Assembly: GCA_963816555.1 (NCBI GenBank)
Contig: CAWFLD010000004.1
Coordinates: 248,001 to 312,000, forward strand
Length of the DNA stretch: 64,000 nt
Direction of reading: 5' to 3'
Source: Lutibaculum sp963816555
GTDB taxonomy: Bacteria > Pseudomonadota > Alphaproteobacteria > Rhizobiales > Tepidamorphaceae
This document shows, in pieces, positions 12,936 through 24,275 of the stretch. Position 1 is the stretch's first letter. The number at the start of each line of letters is the position of its first letter. Under the pieces are notes generated by a model. The model worked only from the letters and a program-made list of their open reading frames with translations, did not search any database and was not told where the DNA came from. The position numbers were made by a program, and so were the translations under genes.

Positions 12936-14291
12936 ATGCAGGACCTGTTGAGCCGGCTCTTCTCGACGGAGGCCGTGCAGGAGGTGTTTTCCGACGAGGC
13001 CGAGATCGCCGCCATGGTCGCCTTCGAGACCGCGCTGGCCGAGGCGGAGGCCGAGGTCGGGGTGGTGCCGGAGGAAGCCGCGCGGGCGATCGCCGAGGCC
13101 GGACGCGGCTTCTCGCCCGACCTCGCGGAGATCGCCGGCAAGGCGCGGCGCTCGGGCAACCTCGCGATCCCCTTCGTCGCCGCGTTCACCGCCGCCTGCC
13201 CCGAGGACGCGAGGGGCTACGTCCACTGGGGGGCGACGAGCCAGGACGTGCTCGACACGGCGCGCGTGCTGCAGCTGCGCCGGGCGCGCGTCCACCTGAG
13301 GCGGGATCTCGACCGGCTCCTCGCCGCCCTCGCCGCCCTCGCCGAGCGCCACCGCGACACGGCGATGCCCGGCCGGACGCTGATGCAGCCGGCCCTGCCG
13401 ATCACGCTCGGCGTCAAGGCGGCGGGCTGGCTCGACACGGCGGCGCGCTCGGCGAGCCATCTCGAGCTCGCCTTCGACGAGGCGATGACGCTGCAGTTCG
13501 GCGGCGCCGTCGGCACGCTGTCGGCGCTCGGCCCCGATGCGCCCGCCGTGCGCGAGGCGCTCGCCCGCCGGCTCGACCTGTCGGAGCCGCCCGTCACCTG
13601 GCACGGCGGCCGCGACCGCTTCACCCGCCTCGCCTCGGAAGCCGTGCTCATGATGGCCGCGCTCGCCAAGATGTCGCGCGACGTCGCCCTGATGATGCAG
13701 GCGGAGATCGGCGAGGCGCGCGAGCCGGCCGGTCCCGGCCGCGGCGGCTCCTCGACCATGCCGCAGAAGCGCAACCCGGTCGCCGCGCCCGCCGTGATCG
13801 GCGCCTACCACGCGGCGCAAGGGGCGCTGTCGGGCCTGCTCGCCGGCCAGATCCAGGAGCACGAACGCGGGCTCGGCGGCTGGCATGCGGAGTGGCTGAC
13901 CCTGCCGCACATCGTCGAGTGCCTGGCCGGCGCCCTCTCCCACACCGCCGAGACGATGGAGGGGCTCGAGGTCGACGCGGCGCGCATGCGCGAGAACCTG
14001 TCGATGGGCAACGGCACGATGATGTCGGAGGCGCTGATGATGAAGCTCGCCGCCACGATGGGCCGCGGCGAGGCGAAGGAGCTCGTCGGCGAGCTCGCCA
14101 AGACGGCGCTGCGCGACGACCGGCCGCTCGCCGACGTCGCGCGCTCGGAACCGCGCGTCACCGGCCGGCTTTCGCAGGAGGAGATCGACGCCGCGCTGGC
14201 GCCGGAGAACTATCTCGGCCTGGCGCCGGCCTCCGTCGACGAGGTCGTCCGCCGTTTCAGGGATTCGCTTGAGGAACAGGGAGAGGCATGA
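12936..14291 (+). CDS. pcaB: 3-carboxy-cis,cis-muconate cycloisomerase
   Basis: PcaB cyclises 3-carboxy-cis,cis-muconate to 4-carboxymuconolactone in the protocatechuate branch of the beta-ketoadipate pathway. The 451-residue protein is a fumarase/aspartase superfamily member with the signature GGSSTMPQKRNPV near residue 270 and HWGATSQDVLDT near 105. The ATG at 12936 has GGAG eight bases upstream. Its stop overlaps the pcaD start, so pcaB-pcaD-pcaC form one translationally coupled operon. Adenylosuccinate lyase is excluded because a separate purB is present at 25817. Confidence 0.92.
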   Translation: MQDLLSRLFSTEAVQEVFSDEAEIAAMVAFETALAEAEAEVGVVPEEAARAIAEAGRGFSPDLAEIAGKARRSGNLAIPFVAAFTAACPEDARGYVHWGATSQDVLDTARVLQLRRARVHLRRDLDRLLAALAALAERHRDTAMPGRTLMQPALPITLGVKAAGWLDTAARSASHLELAFDEAMTLQFGGAVGTLSALGPDAPAVREALARRLDLSEPPVTWHGGRDRFTRLASEAVLMMAALAKMSRDVALMMQAEIGEAREPAGPGRGGSSTMPQKRNPVAAPAVIGAYHAAQGALSGLLAGQIQEHERGLGGWHAEWLTLPHIVECLAGALSHTAETMEGLEVDAARMRENLSMGNGTMMSEALMMKLAATMGRGEAKELVGELAKTALRDDRPLADVARSEPRVTGRLSQEEIDAALAPENYLGLAPASVDEVVRRFRDSLEEQGEA

Positions 14292-15076
14292 GCACGCTCG
14301 ACATCGAGAACGCCACCATCCACTACGAGACCAGCGGGCCGGACGGGGCGCCCTGGCTGATCCTGTCGAACTCGCTCGGCACCAATCTCGGCATGTGGGA
14401 CGCGCAGGAGGCCCGGCTCTCCGAGCGCTACCGCGTGCTGCGCTACGACCAGCGCGGCCACGGCCACTCCTCGGCGCCGGCCGGCGAGTACACGATGGAC
14501 CAGCTCGGCCGCGACGTCGTGGCGCTGATGGACTGGGTCGGCATCGAGCAGGCGCATTTCTGCGGCCTCTCCATGGGCGGCATGACCGGCATGTGGCTCG
14601 GCGTGCACGCCGCGCACCGCATCGACCGGCTGGTGCTCGCCAACACCTCCGCCATGATGCCGCCGAAGGACCTCTGGGACGGCCGCATCAGGACCGTGAC
14701 GGAGAAGGGCATGGAAGCCGTCGCCGACGCGGTCGTGGAGCGCTGGTTCACCCCGGAGTTCCAGGAGCGCGATCCCGACGAGGTGGCGCGCATCCGCGGC
14801 ATGATCCTGGCGACCCACCCCGCCGGCTATGCCGGCTGCTGCGCCGCGATCCGCGACATGGACCAGCGCGAGGACATCCGCGCCATCACCCTGCCGACCC
14901 TCGTCATCTCCGGCTCGAAGGATCCCGCGACCCCGCCGGGCATGTCGGAGGAGATCGTCGGCCATGTCGGCCACGCCCGCATGGTCTCGCTGGAGGCCGC
15001 GCACCTCTCCAACATCGAGCAGCCGGACGGCTTCAACGAGGCGCTCCTCGCCTTTCTCTCGGAGGAACAGGAATGA
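14288..15076 (+). CDS. pcaD: 3-oxoadipate enol-lactonase
   Basis: PcaD hydrolyses beta-ketoadipate enol-lactone to beta-ketoadipate. This 262-residue alpha/beta hydrolase has LSNSLGTNLGMWD near the N-terminus, YDQRGHGHSS, the nucleophile elbow GLSMGGM (Ser near residue 97), an acid in SGSKDPATPP and a final histidine in LEAAHLSNIEQPD. The last motif and the position between pcaB and pcaC identify it within a broad family. Both ends overlap the neighbours by four bases (ATGA). Confidence 0.93.
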   Translation: MSTLDIENATIHYETSGPDGAPWLILSNSLGTNLGMWDAQEARLSERYRVLRYDQRGHGHSSAPAGEYTMDQLGRDVVALMDWVGIEQAHFCGLSMGGMTGMWLGVHAAHRIDRLVLANTSAMMPPKDLWDGRIRTVTEKGMEAVADAVVERWFTPEFQERDPDEVARIRGMILATHPAGYAGCCAAIRDMDQREDIRAITLPTLVISGSKDPATPPGMSEEIVGHVGHARMVSLEAAHLSNIEQPDGFNEALLAFLSEEQE

Positions 15077-15462
15077 ACGAAGACGACCGCCACGCCGCCG
15101 GCATGAAGAACCGCCGGCAGGTGCTGGGCGACGCCCATGTCGACCGCGCCGAGGCGAAGAAGACGCCGTTCGACGCGCGCTTCCAGAACTTCATCACGCG
15201 CAACGCGTGGGGCGACATCTGGGAGAGCCAGACGATCGACCGGAAGACGCGCAGTCTGCTGACCATGGCGATGCTGCTCGCCATGGGGCACGAGGCGGAG
15301 TTCGCGATGCACGTTCGCGCCTCCGTCAACTGCGGCGTCGACCGGGACGAGATCGGCGACATGCTGATGCAGGCCGCGATCTATTGCGGCGTTCCCGCAG
15401 CCAACAACGGCTACCGCATCGCCAAGGAAGTCTTCGCCGGGATGGACGAATCCAAGGCCTGA
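15073..15462 (+). CDS. pcaC: 4-carboxymuconolactone decarboxylase
   Basis: PcaC decarboxylates 4-carboxymuconolactone to the enol-lactone used by PcaD. The 129-residue protein has the AhpD-like fold with NFITRNAWGDIW, LLTMAMLLAMGHEAEFAMHV and NCGVDRDEIGDMLMQAAIYCG. GGAGGAACAGG precedes the ATG. No pcaG/pcaH or pcaI/pcaJ/pcaF gene lies in this window, so the pathway must be completed elsewhere. Confidence 0.93.
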   Translation: MNEDDRHAAGMKNRRQVLGDAHVDRAEAKKTPFDARFQNFITRNAWGDIWESQTIDRKTRSLLTMAMLLAMGHEAEFAMHVRASVNCGVDRDEIGDMLMQAAIYCGVPAANNGYRIAKEVFAGMDESKA

Positions 15463-15471
15463 CGCCGCGCC

Positions 15472-15530
15472 GGCAGCCTCTTCCGCCGCGTGCTGCAGTG
15501 CACAATGAAGAGGCTGCCATTCCTGTTGTC
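15472..15530 (+). terminator. Terminator-like inverted repeat after pcaC
   Basis: GGCAGCCTCTTC (15472-15483) and GAAGAGGCTGCC (15507-15518) form a perfect 12-bp inverted repeat 10 bases after pcaC. The 23-base loop itself contains GTGC/GCAC-type pairing. The downstream strand is ATTCCTGTTGTC, only moderately T-rich, so rho-independent action is likely but not certain. Confidence 0.6.
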
Positions 15531-15647
15531 ACACCTTCTGCCGCTTGCTATCACCGTGAAGGGGGCGGCTTTTTCGCCGCGTGTCCCGTTGGCGAAGAGC
15601 GGTAAAGCCGATGCCGGCGGGAAAGGTGTGAGGGGTACCGGGACGGA

Positions 15648-16571
15648 ATGGAGTACTTCGTCCAGCAGCTCATCAACGGGGTTACTCTCGGCTCGATCTA
15701 CGGGCTGATCGCCATCGGATACACGATGGTCTACGGCATCATCGGGATGATCAATTTCGCCCACGGCGACATCTTCATGGTGGGGTCGTTCATCTCGCTC
15801 ATCGCGATCATCGCCTTCGGGCTCACGGCGTCGAGCTCGATCGCCGTCCTCATCCTCGCGCTGATCCTCGTCCTTCTCATCGCCATGGCGCTGACCTCCG
15901 TCTACGGCTGGACGGTCGAGCGCCTCGCCTATCGCCCGCTGCGCGGCTCGTTCCGCCTGGCGCCGCTGATCACCGCGATCGGCATGTCGATCGTGCTGCA
16001 GAACTTCGTGCAGATCACGCAGGGCGCGCGCGTCAAGCCGCTGCAGCCGCTGATCTCGGGCGGCTTCGAGATCATGAACAACGGCCAGTTCGCGGTGTCG
16101 CTGTCCTACGTCCAGATCCTGATCATCGCCACGACCGTGATCCTGATGGGCGGCTTCACGCTGCTCATCGCCAGGACCTCGCTGGGGCGCTCGCAGCGCG
16201 CCTGCGAGCAGGACCGCAAGATGGCGGCGCTGCTGGGCGTCAACGTCGACCGGACGATCTCGCTGACCTTCGTGATGGGCGCCGCGCTCGCCGCCGTGGC
16301 CGGGCTCATGTACCTGCTCTATTACGGCGTCATCGACTTCTACATCGGCTTCGTCGCGGGCGTGAAGGCGTTCACCGCGGCCGTGCTCGGCGGCATCGGC
16401 TCGCTGCCCGGCGCCATGCTCGGCGGCCTGCTGATCGGCCTGATCGAGACCTTCTGGTCGGCCTATTTCTCCATCGAGTACAAGGACGTGGCGGCGTTCT
16501 CGATCCTCGCCATCGTGCTCATCTTCCTGCCGTCCGGCGTGCTCGGCCGGCCGGAAGTCGAGAAGGTCTGA
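15648..16571 (+). CDS. livH: Branched-chain amino acid-type ABC transporter permease LivH
   Basis: A 307-residue inner membrane permease. The opening segment LINGVTLGSIYGLIAIGYTM and the nearby GMINFAHGDIFMVG are the LivH signature. ACEQDRKMAALLGVNVDRTI near residue 185 is the coupling loop, and KAFTAAVLGGIGSLPGAMLGG follows. Hydrophobic segments alternate through the whole protein. The substrate cannot be read from sequence: this family carries leucine-type amino acids but also amides and aromatic acids, which matters because the operon follows pcaBDC. Confidence 0.93.
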   Translation: MEYFVQQLINGVTLGSIYGLIAIGYTMVYGIIGMINFAHGDIFMVGSFISLIAIIAFGLTASSSIAVLILALILVLLIAMALTSVYGWTVERLAYRPLRGSFRLAPLITAIGMSIVLQNFVQITQGARVKPLQPLISGGFEIMNNGQFAVSLSYVQILIIATTVILMGGFTLLIARTSLGRSQRACEQDRKMAALLGVNVDRTISLTFVMGAALAAVAGLMYLLYYGVIDFYIGFVAGVKAFTAAVLGGIGSLPGAMLGGLLIGLIETFWSAYFSIEYKDVAAFSILAIVLIFLPSGVLGRPEVEKV

Positions 16572-16574
16572 GCC

Positions 16575-17890
<1,316 letters not shown>

Positions 17891-17894
<4 letters not shown>

Positions 17895-18793
17895 GCGCCG
17901 TCGAGATGCGCGAGGCGCCGCCGGCCGTGCGGCGCTGGGAGAACGACGCGATCCTGACGGTCGAGCACCTGACGATGCGCTTCGGCGGCCTCGTCGCGGT
18001 CGACGACCTCAGCTTCTCCGTCGGCCGCGGCGACATCACCGCGATCATCGGGCCGAACGGCGCGGGCAAGACGACCGTCTTCAACTGCCTGACCGGCTTC
18101 TACAAGCCGACCGAGGGCATGATCACGATGCGCCGCGCCGAGGGCGAGACCTACCTGCTCGAGCGGATGCCGGACTTCCGGATCTCCGCCCGCGCCCGCG
18201 TCGCGCGCACCTTCCAGAACATCCGCCTGTTCGGCGGCATGACGGTGCTCGAGAACCTGATGGTGGCGCAGCACAACGCGCTCATGAAGGCGTCCTACTT
18301 CACCTTCGGCGGCGTGCTCGGCCTGAAGCACTTCCGCAACTCCGAGAAGGAGGCGATCGAGCGCGCCAAGTACTGGCTCGACCACATCCGCCTCATGGAG
18401 CGCGCCGACGACCCGGCCGCCGACCTGCCCTACGGCGCGCAGCGGCGGCTCGAGATCGCGCGGGCCATGTGCACGCATCCCGAGATCCTGTGCCTCGACG
18501 AGCCGGCGGCCGGCCTGAACCCGCGCGAATTCGAGCGAGCTCAACGACCTCCTGCGCTTCATCCGCGACGAGCACGCGACCTCCGTCCTGCTCATCGAGC
18601 ACGACATGAGCGTCGTCATGGAGATCTCCGACCACGTGGTGGTGCTCGACTACGGCAAGAAGATCTCGGACGGCCCGGCCGAGGCGGTGCGCACCGACCC
18701 GGCCGTGATCGCCGCCTATCTCGGCGTCGAGGACGAGGAGGTCGAGGCGGCCGAGGAAGAGGTCGAGGAGATCGCCGAGGAGGTCGAGAAGCG

Positions 18794-18797
<4 letters not shown>
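17891..18797 (+). CDS. livG: Branched-chain amino acid-type ABC transporter ATPase LivG, one-base frame slip
   Basis: ATPase with Walker A GPNGAGKTT (near residue 57), ARTFQNIRLF, the ABC signature replaced by the LivG-type LPYGAQRRLEIARAM, and Walker B CLDEPAAGLNP. The frame slips at about 18530 (GAATTCGAGC, one T too many); after repair it continues SSELNDLLRFIRDEHATS, IEHDMSVVMEISDHVVVLDYG. The C-terminus ends in an unusual acidic tail of about 20 residues rich in Glu and Val. Repaired length is about 301 residues. The stop overlaps the livF start. Confidence 0.92.
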
Positions 18798-19527
<730 letters not shown>

Positions 19528-19528
<1 letters not shown>

Positions 19529-19876
19529 TGCAGGGCGTCATCTACGAAGAACAGTCGATCGGCACCTTCCTGCTCGTCACGGTCGTGCTCGGCGGCGGCG
19601 CCGCGGCGCTCGCGGGCCGGGCGGTCGCGATGACCTGGCGGCCCTACCTGCAGCTCGTCGCCTACGTCTTCGCCGCTGGCGATCTTCGTGCGCTTCCTGC
19701 ACTTCGCCCTGTTCAGCGGCTCGCTCCTGACGCTGCACTACTACCTCGTCGACCTCGTCGTGCTGCAGGTCTTCGGCGCGCTCGGCTTCCGGCTGAAGCG
19801 GGTCAGCCAGATGGTGACGCAGTATCCGTGGATGTACGAGCGAGCCGGACCGTTCGGCTGGCGCGCGCGGGGCTGA
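19528..19876 (+). CDS. Small liv-operon membrane protein (DUF6867-like), one-base frame slip
   Basis: A predicted protein of about 115 residues. The first part reads MQGVIYEEQSIGTFLLVTVV then a glycine/alanine-rich hydrophobic stretch and TWRPYLQLVAYVFA. After one extra base near 19671-19675 it continues LAIFVRFLHFALFSGSLLTL, HYYLVDLVVLQVFGALGFRL and QMVTQYPWMYER. Three hydrophobic segments are visible. I recall a small family in this same position downstream of livF in Hyphomicrobiales; its role is unknown, perhaps with the transporter. The family name is from memory. Confidence 0.7.
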
Positions 19877-20015
19877 AGACGGCGGGCAGGATGCAGAACA
19901 TCGTGTCCTTTCGCCTTGAACCCGTGCATGATCGATAGACAATCGGGGCATCCGCCCCGCATAATTTGCGCGATTGCACAACGCAACGCGCAGGTGACAG
20001 AGAGGGAGTAGTCTG

Positions 20016-21125
<1,110 letters not shown>

Positions 21126-21153
21126 GCCTTCGCTCACCTCGCATCGGTTGACG

Positions 21154-21186
21154 GGGCTCGCGCCGCAAGGCGCGGGCCCTTTCCTT
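21154..21186 (+). terminator. Rho-independent terminator after livJ
   Basis: The strand from 21154 pairs GGGCTCGCGCC with GGCGCGGGCCC around a GCAA loop (one T-G pair). The stem is followed directly by TTTCCTTT. It lies about 30 bases after the livJ stop and just before the P1 peptidase gene. Confidence 0.85.
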
Positions 21187-21205
21187 TGGAAGGAGCCTTC
21201 GCCCA

Positions 21206-22210
21206 ATGCGGCCCGGACCGCGCAACCTGATCACCGACGTCGCCGGCCTCTCCGTCGGCAGCGCCCACGACGAGGCGCTGCTCTCCGGCACCACGGTCGT
21301 GCTGTGCGACGAGGCGGCCGCCGCGGGCGTCGACGTGCGCGGCGGCGGCCCGGGCACCCGCGACACCGAACTGCTGGCACCGGAAATGACGGTGCCGGGC
21401 ATCGACGCGGTCATCCTGTCCGGCGGCTCGGCCTTCGGCCTCGATGCCGGCTCAGGCGTCCAGGCCTGGCTCAGGGCGCAGGGCCGCGGCTTCGCCGTCG
21501 GCCCGCACCGCGTGCCGATCGTGCCGGGCGCGATCCTGTTCGACCTCGCCAATGGCGGCGACAAGGACTGGGGCCGGTTTCCGCCCTACCGCGACCTGGG
21601 GTGGTCGGCGGCCGAGGCCGCCGGCGCGGACTTCGAGCTCGGCTCGGCCGGCGCCGGCCTCGGCGCGACCACCGCCAACTATCGCGGCGGCCTCGGCAGC
21701 GCCTCTGCCGTGACGGAGGACGGGATCACGGTCGGCGCGCTCGTCGCCGTCAACGCCGTCGGCCGCGCGACGATCGGCGACGGCCCGCATTTCTGGGCGG
21801 GCGGCTGGGAGGAGGACGGCGAGTTCGGCGGCCACGGCCTGCCGGCCCACGTGCCGGCGGAGGCGCGCCGGCCGCTGTCGAAGCTCGACGCCCTCGCCTC
21901 GACCACAATCGCCGTGGTGGCGACCGACGCGGTGCTCGCGAAGGCCGAGGCGCGCCGCCTCGCGGTGATGGCGCAGGACGGGCTCGCACGCGCGATCCAC
22001 CCCGTCCACACGCCGCTCGACGGCGACGTCGTCTTCGCCCTCGCCACCGGGCGGCGCGCGCTGCGGGATCCGCTGCGGGGGATGGTGGCGCTCGGCGCGG
22101 CGGCCGCTTCCTGCCTGGCGCGGGCGGTGGCGCGCGGCGTCTACGAGGCGGGCGCGGGCGGCCGCGGCGCGGCCCACCTTCCGGCCTACCGCGAGCGTTT
22201 CGGCGGCTGA
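21206..22210 (+). CDS. P1 family peptidase (DmpA/aminopeptidase-esterase type)
   Basis: A 334-residue member of peptidase family P1 (S58), self-processing N-terminal nucleophile enzymes that release N-terminal residues or cleave D-amino esters. Landmarks are NLITDVAGLSVGSAHD at the start, the ILSGGSAFGLDAGSGV motif, and GGLGSASAV near residue 170, whose Gly-Ser bond is the expected autocleavage site. TTIAVVATDA is also typical. The substrate is unknown. It follows the livJ terminator by 20 bases and probably has its own promoter in or near that gap. Confidence 0.85.
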   Translation: MRPGPRNLITDVAGLSVGSAHDEALLSGTTVVLCDEAAAAGVDVRGGGPGTRDTELLAPEMTVPGIDAVILSGGSAFGLDAGSGVQAWLRAQGRGFAVGPHRVPIVPGAILFDLANGGDKDWGRFPPYRDLGWSAAEAAGADFELGSAGAGLGATTANYRGGLGSASAVTEDGITVGALVAVNAVGRATIGDGPHFWAGGWEEDGEFGGHGLPAHVPAEARRPLSKLDALASTTIAVVATDAVLAKAEARRLAVMAQDGLARAIHPVHTPLDGDVVFALATGRRALRDPLRGMVALGAAAASCLARAVARGVYEAGAGGRGAAHLPAYRERFGG

Positions 22211-22371
22211 CGGGGCCGCGACGACAGCAACCGCGCACGCCGCACGCCCTGGAACCTCCCGAAAAGGTCATTTGTCCCCGGACCGATTTTGCGTCAACGA
22301 AGTTGTTGCTGGGGAGATCCTTGCGGGGGAGCACCCTGCGATATCGCATTCCCCTGCGAAAGCCGAAGGAA

Positions 22372-22854
22372 ATGGCGGACAAGAACACGTCGCTCGATGC
22401 CGGAGACATACGCATTCTTCGCGAACTGCAGACGGATGCGTCGCGCTCCGTCGCGGAGATCGCCAAGAGCGTCGGGATGTCGCAGACGCCGTGCTGGCGG
22501 CGCATCAAGCGGCTGAAGGACCTCGGCGTGGTGCGCGCGACGGTGGCGCTGATCGACCGCGAGGCGCTCGGCCTCGGCTTCGTCAGCTACGCCTTCGTGA
22601 AGCTCGCCGTGCCGAGCCGGGAGAACATGGAGGCCTTCGACACCACCGTGCGCGGCTGGCCGGAGGTCGTCTCCTGCGAGCGCGTGACGGGGGCGGTCGA
22701 CTATCTCATCAAGGTCGTGGTGCGCGACATCCACGCCTACGACGAGTTCCTGCGCTACCGGCTGCTCGACCGCGAGATGGTCTCCGACGTGGAGTCGCGC
22801 ATCGTCATCTCCTCGGTCAAGGACACGACGGAGCTGCCGCTCGCCGAGGAGTAG
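22372..22854 (+). CDS. Lrp/AsnC family transcriptional regulator
   Basis: A 160-residue Lrp-type regulator. The helix-turn-helix spans about residues 8-55 (LDAGDIRILRELQTDASRSV, AEIAKSVGMSQTPCWRRIKRL). The RAM ligand domain follows with ERVTGAVDYLIKVVVRDIHAYDEFL. ATG at 22372 has GAAGGAA upstream. It converges on a D-amino acid dehydrogenase with only 6 bases between them and follows a P1 peptidase, so amino acid control is likely; the effector is not visible. Confidence 0.9.
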   Translation: MADKNTSLDAGDIRILRELQTDASRSVAEIAKSVGMSQTPCWRRIKRLKDLGVVRATVALIDREALGLGFVSYAFVKLAVPSRENMEAFDTTVRGWPEVVSCERVTGAVDYLIKVVVRDIHAYDEFLRYRLLDREMVSDVESRIVISSVKDTTELPLAEE

Positions 22855-22860
22855 GCGGGA

Positions 22861-24111
22861 TCAGAATCGCCCGGCCGCAAACGGCGCGGGATCGGCCAGC
22901 GGCGCCTCGCCGCTCATCATCTGCGCCATCAGCTCGCCCGAGACGGGGCCGAGCGTGAAGCCGAGATGGGCGTGGCCGAAGCACAGCCACAGGCCCGGCC
23001 GGCCCGGCGCCTCGCCGATGATCGGCCGCGAATCCGGCAGGCACGGCCGTCGCCCGAGCCACGGCTCCTCCTCCACCGCGTCGCCCAGCGGGAAGATCTG
23101 GTCCGCCGCGGCACGGGCGCGCGCGAGCTGCACCGGCGTCGGCACGGCGTCGCGGTCGCCGAACTCGATGCCGGTCGTGATCCGGTAGCCCTGCGCCATC
23201 GGCGTCAGCACGTAGCCCTCGTCCATGTCGAGGACGGGCCGCGACAGGGTGGCGTTGCCGCGCGGCCGGTAGTGCCGGTGGTAGCCGCGCTTGACCGCGA
23301 AGGGAAAGGTCAGGCCGAGCGGCTTCAGCACGTCCATCGACCAGGGCCCCAGCGCCACCACCGCGTCGTCGGCCTGAAGCTCGCCGTCGTCGAGCGCGAC
23401 GGTCCAGCCGTCGCCGGCCCGCCGCAGCCCCCGGACGGCGGCCTGGCGGAACGTCCCGCCCGCCTCGACGAACAGCTCGAAGGAGTTGCGGGTGACGGCG
23501 CCGGGATCGGACACCGAGGCGTGGGCCGGCCAGAAGATGCCGCGCGCGAAGCCCGGCCCGAGATGCGGCTCGAGCTCGCGCGCCTCGTCGGGCGACACGA
23601 CGCGGAAGGGGAAGCCGCGCTCGTCGGCGAGCCCGCGCTCGTGCGCCGAGGCCGCGAAGGTCGCCTCGCTGCGGTAGAGGTGCAGCCAGCCGTTCTCGCG
23701 GAGCAGATGGGCGCTGCCGCCCTCGGCGAGCCGGGCCCGGTGGGCGTCGAGCGCGTGGTCGAGCAGCGTGTTGACGGCGTCGCCGTTGGCGCGCAGCGCG
23801 GCCGGGGTCGAGTTGCGGGCGAGCCGCATCAGCCACGGCAGGACGCGCGGCAGGAAGGGCCAGTGGAAGTTGAGGGCGGTCTCGCGCTTCAGCCCGTAGC
23901 GGGCGAGGAGGCGCGGGTCGAGCGGGAAGGAGATCGGGATGTAGTTGCCGGTCTCGATCACCCCGGCATTGCCGTAGGAGGTCTCCTCGCCCGGCGCGCG
24001 GCGGTCGACGAGCTCGACGCGGAAGCCCCGCCGGCGCAGCTGCAGCGCCACGGACACGCCGACGATTCCCGCGCCCAGCACCGCGATCGTCCGCTCCGAT
24101 CCTGCCGCCAT
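22861..24111 (-). CDS. DadA-like D-amino acid dehydrogenase (FAD oxidoreductase)
   Basis: A 416-residue DAO-family flavoprotein. The FAD Rossmann motif is VLGAGIVGVSVALQLRRRG near residue 10, then ETSYGNAGVIETG, as in DadA. The C-terminal FAD contact region is RPCLPDSRPIIGEAPG and GHAHLGFTLGPVSGELMA. It probably oxidises D-amino acids to keto acids and feeds electrons to the membrane. The start at 24111 is set by AGGAGG about 8 bases upstream; the longer open frame to 24258 lacks such a site. Confidence 0.87.
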   Translation of the reverse strand: MAAGSERTIAVLGAGIVGVSVALQLRRRGFRVELVDRRAPGEETSYGNAGVIETGNYIPISFPLDPRLLARYGLKRETALNFHWPFLPRVLPWLMRLARNSTPAALRANGDAVNTLLDHALDAHRARLAEGGSAHLLRENGWLHLYRSEATFAASAHERGLADERGFPFRVVSPDEARELEPHLGPGFARGIFWPAHASVSDPGAVTRNSFELFVEAGGTFRQAAVRGLRRAGDGWTVALDDGELQADDAVVALGPWSMDVLKPLGLTFPFAVKRGYHRHYRPRGNATLSRPVLDMDEGYVLTPMAQGYRITTGIEFGDRDAVPTPVQLARARAAADQIFPLGDAVEEEPWLGRRPCLPDSRPIIGEAPGRPGLWLCFGHAHLGFTLGPVSGELMAQMMSGEAPLADPAPFAAGRF

Positions 24112-24275
24112 GCGAGAGCCTCCTGAAGATCCGGGGAAATGTCCTCCCTTCCTCGACCATTGGGCGGCTCGCCGCAAGAGGACGCACAGCAAGAGGACGC
24201 GCCGTGGCGCTTGCGCCGGATGCCGCTCCGCCGCGATAGTGGCGGCCCTTCGTCCCACCGGGCTCGCGTCATCCC